From NCBI RefSeq assembly GCF_016920785.2, contig NW_024609836.1:7062406-7126405 (forward strand): a stretch of DNA of 64,000 nt. Direction: 5' to 3'. The notes under the pieces were generated by a model. It saw nothing but the letters and a program-made list of their open reading frames with translations. It made no database searches and was not told where the DNA came from. Of this stretch, positions 56,747 to 64,000 are shown piece after piece. The position numbers were made by a program, and so were the translations under genes. Each line of letters begins with the position of its first letter. Within the stretch, counting starts at the first letter, position 1. The DNA is from Ixodes scapularis (lineage: Eukaryota > Arthropoda > Arachnida > Ixodida > Ixodidae).

Positions 56747-57061
56747 TTATATTTTTGTGGCAGCAAAATGAACAGCAGTTTTGATCAGTGAAAAACCCTG
56801 CCAGCCTGAAATAAATGCAGTTATTTTATGGCTTCCGAAATTCTTTATTCGCTCGCAGAAGCAATTGTCTTTCAAATTTGTTATCGGAGAGCTTTTCCTT
56901 TTCCTCCTAATAATGTCCTCAGTCAAGCTAAAAAGACGTTTCACCGTTGTGCTGGATGGAAAGGCAGCGTTCAATTTCAGAAGCAGGCTGTGCAAGGTAG
57001 GGTAAGCGAGTGTCGGCATCTTTGGTGTCCATGACGAAACATGTGAGGCTTGCTTCGGCAT
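56747..57061 (-). pseudogene. hAT transposase C-terminal dimerisation domain
   Basis: A 104-codon frame. LLLKLNAAFPSSTTVKRLFS followed by LTEDIIRRKRKSSPITNL is the hAT C-terminal dimerisation block (LNxPxSSxxVERLFSxxxxIxxxKRxxL), needed for transposase oligomers. The catalytic core and N-terminal zinc finger, expected at higher coordinates on this strand, are not found before the nested element. The copy is therefore truncated and inactive. Confidence 0.85.
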
Positions 57062-57113
57062 ATAGAGGGTCTTTTATAACAAACTCTCCTCTTTTTTCTT
57101 TTGTCTTCAGCAA

Positions 57114-57859
57114 GTTGAGATTGTTATGACTGGCCCCTCTTTATTCTCATGACGTTCGGAGATTTCGCCTAGCGAGTGCACCTGACCCTCAAGGATCAAG
57201 TCTCGCGCCACGACGATGAGATCGTCCGGACGACTGCGCGTCATGTTGCAGTGTTATAGCTACGCCACTGAAAAAAAAAAAAGAAAGTGCTTTTCGCCAT
57301 TGACGTTGGGTCCAACAAAAGGATCTCCCAAGGGTGACTTCAAATCCTCGCTGGCGACTACGGTATCCTGACGCGCCTGACACGACTGACAAGTAAAACG
57401 TTTTCAACAAAGAGGAGGTCTCCCTGGCGTGGAAGGTAGGAAGGACGCGAAGGATTACGTGAACAAGCCTCGGCGCTCGTACAGTTGCAGCTGGAAGCGG
57501 GAACGTGCTCCCATGAACGGATTATCCGTGTCTGCGTTTGTGCGCGGGGGAGTCGGGCTTTGCAAGGGAGTATGCGCTGACGACGAGGTGACCATGGGAA
57601 CAGGCGCCCAGGTGCGAGGTCATTCCAGTGGCGCCTACCGTGGAACAAACTACTTGAGTCAGGACTCACTAAAGGTACACAATCCTCGGAGTGTCCCCGT
57701 CTTTCACGGTTGCTGCTGGAGGCGCGGCGCCTGCGTGCATTACCGGATTAGGTCAATACCCGACCAAGGCTTGTTAAGCATCTCTGCCTAAGTTCGTGCG
57801 CGCCGGTGTTATGTTTTGGACCATTTTGGCCCCAGGACGCATGTGATACAGTTTCTAAG
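57114..57859. other. Interior of outer hAT, unassigned
   Basis: Contains TAGCTACGCCACTG at 57258, which looks like the end of another hAT (CAGTGGCGTAGCTA reversed), without a visible partner. The frames at 57358-57791 are on opposite strands and have no domain. Confidence 0.35.
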
Positions 57860-59524
57860 CAGAGATGGCAGTAATGACGTTACTGTAATGAAATTACAGT
57901 AATAAACTACTTCTCGTGGTAATGAGTAATGTAATGCATTACGTCTCTAGGCTGGTAATTTAGTAATGTACTGAATTACTTTCAGGCAGTAATTTCAATA
58001 AAATTACTCATTACTTCTGAAATTACTTTTGTACCAAATGAGAAAGTTTGTTTGCCAGCTTTAAGAAAAAGAGAAAAATATTCCGCACGGTGAAATGTCG
58101 TAAAAGAGACATCAGATAAAATAAACGACGGTCATTTGAGCGCAAATCCTCGGACGAAGTCAACAGAAGCACAAAAGTAGACTGGAAAGGCGAAAGAGAG
58201 AAGCTTGCGTGTGAAGATATCGCTGGAGGGCCAGAGCTCACTAACTCCAGGCACGACAGATTCACGCCGTCACGTCATCACGACGATACTATACTTCGTT
58301 AACCCCTAAGCTGACAGTGCGATGGGAGCTACGAGATCACCAGAGCGACTCTCACCAGAGCCAATCTTCCTTTCATCACCTGACCCGTCCCTTTCTCTGC
58401 GCATGGGTATGAACGAGGACGTGGTTACGCGGCGAACAATAGACGTGTGACTGTTCCAACGAGCACGTAGCTTCCGCCGCACTTTCAGCGTAGGGATGAA
58501 AGGCTTATAGGCTACAATGCGAAGAGACCATCACCAGTGAGGTCAACACATTTTAAAACCTGAGAGGACAGGGCACACAGATCCCCAACCTTCTTGCTCT
58601 ATCGTCAAACAAGGTCAAACCGTAAGCTTCGACCATCATGAACAACCAACGACCGGAATAAATAGTTAGTCCCAAATGCCTTGTCAAAGACCCAAAACGT
58701 TTCGCGCGTATCCTTGGCAGTAAACGTGCTTTTTGTAGTCGGAAACGATGAGAATTGAGCAAACCAGATGCCACTCGCGGTATGCCTTGTTACCTTTCTT
58801 TGGGAAGTTTATTCGGGAATAAGCCTACGAGTGGATATCGCCACCCTGTTTGTTGGGAAAGTACACATTTTAGGAAGCTCGCGCCATCCCTCTCCTCAAC
58901 TGGGGACGCTTCTGCCTTGTGCAATAATGCACAACAACTTGGGCACTTCGGGTGTTTGGAAATAATACGGCTTTAGTGGAATGACCGGGAATACGTCAAC
59001 AAGTGCGCTTGGTAGAAGAGGATTAGATTGCGTCCAAGGCTGGAAGGAAAAGTAAAACGTTTTCCTTTCTCCATATAACTTCTTAAAAAAGAAAAAGAAA
59101 ACGGAAACATTTTTTTTTAAACTAAGGACCTTCAGCGTTCAGTGAACAGTGAAACCGGTGAGTCAACTGTCTTCGAGTCATATCTAAAAAGGAAGCTGTT
59201 ACTTATGGTTCCAAACATGTCGTGTGGGCCAGCAGAATAACTGTTAATTCACTTTGAGGCGCATAAGGATGAAGTGGTGTAAACAGGAAGATCTGAGTTT
59301 TGGTACATATACTGTAAATATAATTAGCTCAAATTGCTGCCTCAAAGTATTGAAAAGTAATGTCGAAGTAATTTCATTACTTTTGGAAAGAAATTGTAAT
59401 GTAATGTCATTACTTTTAGTCTGCGGTAATTTGTAATGTAATTTAATTAGATTTTTGTAGGTTTCTGGAAAGTAATTAGTAATATAATTTAATTACCTTT
59501 TTGAAAGTAATTTTGCCACCTCTG
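57860..59524. mobile_element. Inner (nested) hAT element
   Basis: Ends CAGAGATGGCA and TGCCACCTCTG. Flanks TTTCTAAG (57852-57859) and TTTCTAGG (59525-59532), a 7/8 duplication. Subterminal arrays of GTAATG/ATTAC at 57870-58030 and 59340-59515. No transposase recognised in the middle. Its insertion into the outer hAT sets relative ages. Confidence 0.9.
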
Positions 59525-59869
59525 TTTCTAGGGCTGCCGAGTTTAAGTGCGTGGGAACGGATTGTGAGGGGGCCCCTTGTTCGTGAGTACCACTTAATCT
59601 GCCAGCGTCTTATTTATTTCTACGCTCAAACTTTTGTGATGAAAAAAAAAATATATTAGATTTTGAGAGTAGTTAGTAGTTTGAGTAGAAGTTACCAAAA
59701 AAATGTAGTTAAATCAAACTACTAATTACCCAAATAAAGTTGTAATTGAAAGTTACCAAGTTACTCGGAAAAGTGGTTAAACTACAGTAGTTTGAGTTGA
59801 GTAGTTCAACTACGTCCAAGTCTGATTTAATCACACCGTGTGCACGCGCCACACGACACTGTGGTCTCG

Positions 59870-60190
59870 ACTGGGCAGCTTTCGGTAACTCTGGGCTTGG
59901 GCATGCCGTTTTTAGCACCGCGACGGCTTCACCGTCGTGCACTGCCGTGTCGTCATGCACGGCGCCACTCCGGTTCGAGCGAAGATCGGCCATGCGGAGC
60001 ACGTCTCCGCGTTTGCGCCCACACTGAAAGCCTGGAAGGTCAAACAGCGCAGAAGCCAGGCGAATAAAGTCCAGGTCCCCCTCCGCGCCCAGCAGCTCAC
60101 GTCGCACCGACAGCCTGAGCAGGGGCGGGGTGCCCGCCCAGACGCCGTTGGACACTGCTGCGTAGATGCACGCGGACTCGAAGTACCTAC
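59870..60190 (-). CDS. Possible host exon, family unknown
   Basis: Directly outside the outer hAT, GC content rises and a minus-strand frame stays open from a CTTTGTCGGTAG acceptor-like site (60190/60191). It reads YFESACIYAAVSNGVWAGTP, PLLRLSVRRELLGAEGDLDF, IRLASALFDLPGFQC, then GRKRGDVLRMADLRSN. Hydrophobic and charged residues alternate as in a helical protein. I do not recognise a family, and no donor is convincing (a GACG|GTGAAG near 59930 is possible). Opposite-strand frames are also open, as is usual in GC-rich DNA. Treat as a candidate. Confidence 0.3.
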
Positions 60191-60229
60191 CGACAAAGAG
60201 TAATAGATGCCAATATAACTTTTAACGGA

Positions 60230-61370
60230 ATTATCTAGTTACCAAGAAGTCTAGTTAGACGAGTTACACGTGCTGGCGTCTTCTCTAACCGACAAAAAAT
60301 ATCCGTTAGCCACAGAAAGTTATCGATCACAGTAGACTTTTTGCTAAGTTACCCAAGTTTCAAGAATTTTTGTTACATGCACAAAACGTTCTGGCGACTG
60401 CCCTTACTAAGAAAATGTTATCCTTAGGAACGAAAGAAGTCCTCGCGGATAAGAGCACTCCCCAGGGAGGAAAAACAATCAATTACTATATACCTCTTTC
60501 CTAGTTACCCAAACTCGAAGAAGTGCACACTTACACGCGCTACGGGTTCTGGGATCTGCCCTTACCCAAAAAAATGTAGACCTTTGCAACAAATGGTAGT
60601 CCTAATCGACAAAAGTAGTCCTTATCCTCAAAAGTATCCCTTACCGACAAAAAGTATTCGAGTGCAATAGACCTTTTGCTAAGTTACCCTAGATCCAAGA
60701 TACACGTGCTGGTGCCTGCGCTTACTTAAAAAGACTAGTCCTTACAGACAAAAATACATTTATTATAATGGTTCAAGATTAATTGGGGGGCTAGTTCGTT
60801 GAACACTAGATGGTGATTGGAAAAGCTGAAATGACTAAGAAGAGAAGAAGAGGAAACTAAGAAGAGAGAAGCGCTCTCTCTTGTCCCCTTCTCCTCTTCT
60901 TAGTCATTTGCGTTTTTTTAAATCACCATATGGTTATTATAATGGACCTTTTCATAAATATACCCAATAAATAAAAACTGTAGTTGCACACGCTACACGA
61001 GCTGGTGTCTGCCCTTACCGACAAAAGTAATCGATTTTGACAAAAATTTAATTGATTACAATAGGCAATTTCCTAAACAAATATACCCGAGCAACGAAGG
61101 GGGGGGGGGGGGGCGGGTAAACGCGCTACACGTGCTGACTTCAGCCCTAACCCGTAAAAAGTAGCTTTATCGCCAAAGAGTATTCCACGCCAGCAAAAAG
61201 TAATTGAGAGGAATAGACATATCCTAAACGCAAAAAGTAATTGAGAGGAATAGACATATCCTAAACAAACCCAAGCTCCAAGGGGCGTAGGAACACATGC
61301 TACTTGTGCCAGTGTCTGCACTTACCGACAATAAGTAGTCCAACCAATAGCGGTATTAAAAACATGGTAG
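60230..61370. repeat. Degenerate long-unit tandem repeat
   Basis: The phrase TACACGTGCTGGTGTCTGCC followed by CTTACCGACAAAAAGTAGTC recurs in diverged form near 60263, 60371, 60530, 60702, 60985, 61123 and 61295. Units are about 110-190 bp, one gap being enlarged by the hairpin element at 60808. Between phrases, AATAGACCTTTTGCTAAGTT recurs. A 34-bp block with GAGAGGAATAGACATATCC is directly duplicated at 61205-61263. G-run near 61099. Confidence 0.7.
60808..60935. mobile_element. Hairpin MITE inside the tandem repeat
   Basis: Arms with ATGGTGATT, AAATGACTAAGAAGAG and GAAGAGG on the left, and CCTCTTCTTAGTCATTT with AATCACCATATGG on the right, are inverted copies. The centre is AGAGAGCGCTCTCT-like (GAGAAGCGCTCTCTC). 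Its insertion explains the irregular unit spacing. Confidence 0.65.
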
Positions 61371-63384
61371 TGCTTATGGGGCAGCCTGGCGATCTACAGC
61401 GTTCGAACAGGTTGCCCGCATGTTGCATCGTGTCTCGTGATTTTGAACCACCAGGTAGCGACCCGTAATCGGCCACGCGAGCGACGCTCCGCCGCCGATA
61501 AAAGGCCGGCGGTGAAGGAAGTGCGGGGCAGGGCTGCCAAAACGAGGGAAATTTCCCAGATTAAGGTTGTATTCAGGTCTATGTAGGAATAAGGGAAATC
61601 TTGCTAGTTTGAGGGAAATTTCGGGTACCGTATACATATCTGGAACTTCAAAAGTCAATTAAGATTTGTTTCTTCGAGATAACGTCGGATAACCAAAGCC
61701 ACTGAAGGCTTCGGCTACATTTGGGTTATTCCCTCCATCTGTTTGGCAGTCTGTTGTGCGACCATCTGGCAACACCGAGAAGGACTCGGAACAGTTTTTT
61801 TCGCAAAATCAGTTTGCATCGTTGCCGTGAAAACTATGAAGGAAGTGACCGGCCAACTCGACGCTTCTGAGAGCGCCGCTCTGCCTTCTCAAAAAAAAAA
61901 AAAGAAAAATGCTTGAGTACAAGAGATATTGCCATGTCTGGAGATACAGACGCCATGTCCAAGATACAGATTTACCGTGGCTAATATTATTTTTTTAAGT
62001 GCCGCGCAGGAGGTGGTGCTTACTATGAGTTACGTTCTAACTGCTCGAGTTTGCGAAGTCTAGATTGTGCTACACCTTTTGTTTTAGACTGACTATTATA
62101 AATGGTGCTAAAGAAGTTATTAAAACAATGCCATGTTATGATGGCGCGCATAACATCTAAGGCGAAGGTAAGGTTTCATTCTTCAGTTTGAATCTCACGG
62201 TAACAATTCCCATCGCCATATTTGGTTTAACCATAATTTTGGACCGAAAAACTAATTTTTGTGAAACGTAGGAGAGGCGTAAAGGTTACATGGTATATAT
62301 TTCATCGTGAAATGTACGTGATGCAGCAAAAAATTAATATTTAAATTTATATAATTACTTTGGCGAGCAAAGTAAATTTCGGCAGAAATAGGGAAATTTC
62401 AGGCGTCATTTGTCGCGCTCAAAATGTAGTGGACTGAACTACTTGATCGCTTTAGTTCAAAGTAATTTTGTGTTAAAAGCGGGTGTTGCATTCGTTGATG
62501 TTGATGTTGCATTGCCGAAATGCCGGTTTTCTGCTCGTTCGTCGTCATTCCTTGAAGAACTGTTTGAAAACCCTGTGTGAACGGTCGTAGCTGGCCTTGA
62601 GAACCCGTGGGCGTTTTTACGAAAGCGCAGCACCACAGGACAAAGGCACAACTCGTCGAACGCAGGTCTCGCGCTCAGGCGGCGTAATTAAAGGACACGC
62701 CTTGGCATTATACAGAGGGCTACGTCTCTGTGCCTTCGCACACTTGGATACCGACCAAGGATCGACGCCTTCATAACCCTTCGGGGAAAAAGAATTCGCG
62801 AGTGTTAGATGCCCGAAGGTGTGTGTGTTTCGGGAGAAGCGTTTTAGTTCAGTCCGCCGAATGGCAATCGTAACTTGTGGCATTCGCGGGCCAGAAATAA
62901 ATTTGATTAGGCAGTGTTCGACAACCCACCTCCCGGGCGCTGCTCAACTGCGCTATTCTATCTGCGTTGCCACGTGACGTAATTCAGATCCATTCGAGTA
63001 GGCTTTGAACTTACCTATGGTTAGTGCATCATAGCAGACACCAATTTCATTCTCTTCCCTGATAGCAACCACTGATCAGTGAGAGCAGCTCGCCAGAACA
63101 GCTGTATTAGTGGTTCTCAACCACCGATGTTTCGGGGATCCGCACTGGATCGGCAAAGCAATGGGGGACCCCAACCAGCGGGGAAGATGTGGGAGAAATA
63201 AACAATTGCGACGAGAAACGAATAAATGAGCCAACCTAAATGCATGTAAACCTACTTCGAAGCTTTGAAACATAAAATAATCATCTCTACTTGCTCTGCA
63301 CATTCGTAAAACAGCCAGAAAATTGTTTTAAAATATTTTATTGCTCGGCTTGATGGTTAGTGAGCGCTTTGGGGACTCTAATAC
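61371..63384. other. Unassigned; isolated hAT-like end at 61536
   Basis: CAGGGCTGCCAAAACGAGGG at 61535 looks like a hAT start, but no matching end was found. AGTGGTTCTCAACCACCG at 63109 is another hAT-end-like piece. Short frames only. Confidence 0.4.
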
Positions 63385-64000
63385 CCTAGTTAGACGGGCG
63401 CTCTCAACTGCCATTGAGTTCAATCACAGTTATCGGCCCCAACTGTGACTGAACTGAACTGAACTGAGATGGTGCTACACGGCTCTCTAGAACCCAGTTG
63501 AAGCTAAAACGAAACTGGTTGTTGTGCCTCGTGATCAGTCTAATTGTTAAAGTAATCTACTCGGAGAAACATATTTTATTTACTATAAGTATATCGTACA
63601 TCATGTTCAATACCTTGTTGCTTTTTAGCGGCGTTTACATCAGTACCAAAGCAAATGCAAGGCTAAGTTGCGGATATTCTAGGCTAGGTGGAGCTAGCTA
63701 CAACCGGCTACGATCGGTGCACCCATTACTATCTGTCCATTCACACAGCTGGCCCCGCCGCCATCTTCGCTCGTTTGGTGGCTTGCCGGCTGGCCGGCAT
63801 CGTTTTAGCGGCAGCTCGGACGCCTAAATCTATTCCTTCCCGGATATTTTGCTGCTACGGTTCTTTTTAGACGCCTCCCCCTGCATTCCGAAACAGTAAG
63901 TGCCTCGGAAACAATGGTCGGCGGCAGCGGTCCCACGGACAGGCGCCATTTTACCTCAGTTGGGGAAGTCCGTTCAGTTGAACTGAGGTAGGGGAGCTCA
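63385..64000. other. Repeat-like sequence cut by the window end
   Basis: ACTGAACTGAACTGAACTGAG at about 63452 and GTTCAGTTGAACTGAGGTAG near 63972 are partly inverted. This could be one element with ends at about 63390 and beyond 64000. A 109-codon plus frame at 63498-63827 (Leu-rich start) shows no domain. Confidence 0.35.

Larger units (their letters stand above)
56588..59824 (-). mobile_element. Outer hAT element with 8-bp target duplication
   Basis: Ends CAGACATGTAC and GTCCAAGTCTG (complement CAGACTTGGAC). Identical flanks ATTTAATC at 56580-56587 and 59825-59832. Subterminal AGTTACT/GTAGTT arrays lie at 56610-56740 and 59640-59815. The minus strand keeps the C-terminus of a hAT transposase (56747-57061). 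A second hAT has inserted at 57860-59524. Confidence 0.9.

Noticed and set aside
61535..62420. Full hAT element starting CAGGGCTGCC
   Set aside because: No complementary end or 8-bp duplication was found downstream, so only an isolated end is mentioned.
1..64000. Bacterial or viral origin of the window
   Set aside because: No operon-like gene packing, no ribosome-binding sites and no viral genes. Content is animal transposons and interrupted eukaryotic coding sequence.

Overview
The window looks like animal nuclear DNA, most likely arthropod and plausibly an ixodid tick or another chelicerate. It has no dense operons, GC-rich and AT-rich patches alternate, and most of it is made of broken transposable elements. 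The tick assignment is inference from the element mix (Penelope-like GIY-YIG element, many hAT elements, CR1/I-type LINE remnants, palindromic MITEs, a tRNA-like SINE fragment). No marker gene here proves it.

Only three stretches look like host-type coding sequence. The first is an intact, intronless 344-codon ORF for a PIAS-type SUMO E3 ligase on the minus strand (45019-46053). The second is a probable first coding exon of an ankyrin-repeat protein on the minus strand (36727-36921), with a good donor site and no later exon that I can find, so everything to its left may be intron. The third is a GC-rich minus-strand stretch (about 59870-60190) behind an acceptor-like site, family unknown.

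Layout. 0-2.9 kb: dispersed repeat and a hairpin MITE. 2.95-6.3 kb: foldback element F, with 1.3-kb inverted arms around a 0.75-kb loop. 6.8-8.7 kb: small MITE and a Penelope-like element with inverted flanks. 9.0-11.7 kb: element E1 (THAP-like remnants) apparently inside a larger TIR element. 11.7-13.1 kb: LINE fragments. 14.2-16.6 kb: a second E element whose interior has been replaced by repeat R, which carries a palindromic minisatellite and a CACGTG cluster. 18.0-19.9 kb: repeat D, second R copy, perfect hairpin. 20.8-22.9 kb: piggyBac transposase pseudogene. 24.7-26.6 kb: third E element. 26.6-33.8 kb: a chain of inverted units (U1, U2, THAP-like foldback core, U3, W) joined at TATAGAC junctions and containing a 3.6-kb palindrome. 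34 kb: TA-flanked MITE. 39-41 kb: SINE hairpin and LINE ORF remnants. 42.9-45.0 kb: hAT element with a nested LINE, ending 17 bp from the PIAS-like stop codon. 47.5-49.0 kb: hAT with a perfect 8-bp target duplication. 49.5-55.5 kb: several TIR elements, including a TTAA-flanked one. 56.6-59.8 kb: hAT within hAT, both with target duplications. 60.2-61.4 kb: degenerate tandem repeats.

The genes do not form a pathway. The biology here is repeated nesting of DNA transposons. Target duplications, an empty site and breakpoints allow parts of the order of insertion to be read. The best candidates for something undescribed are the U/core/W foldback chain with THAP-like coding sequence inside its inverted repeats, and the E family with replaceable interiors.
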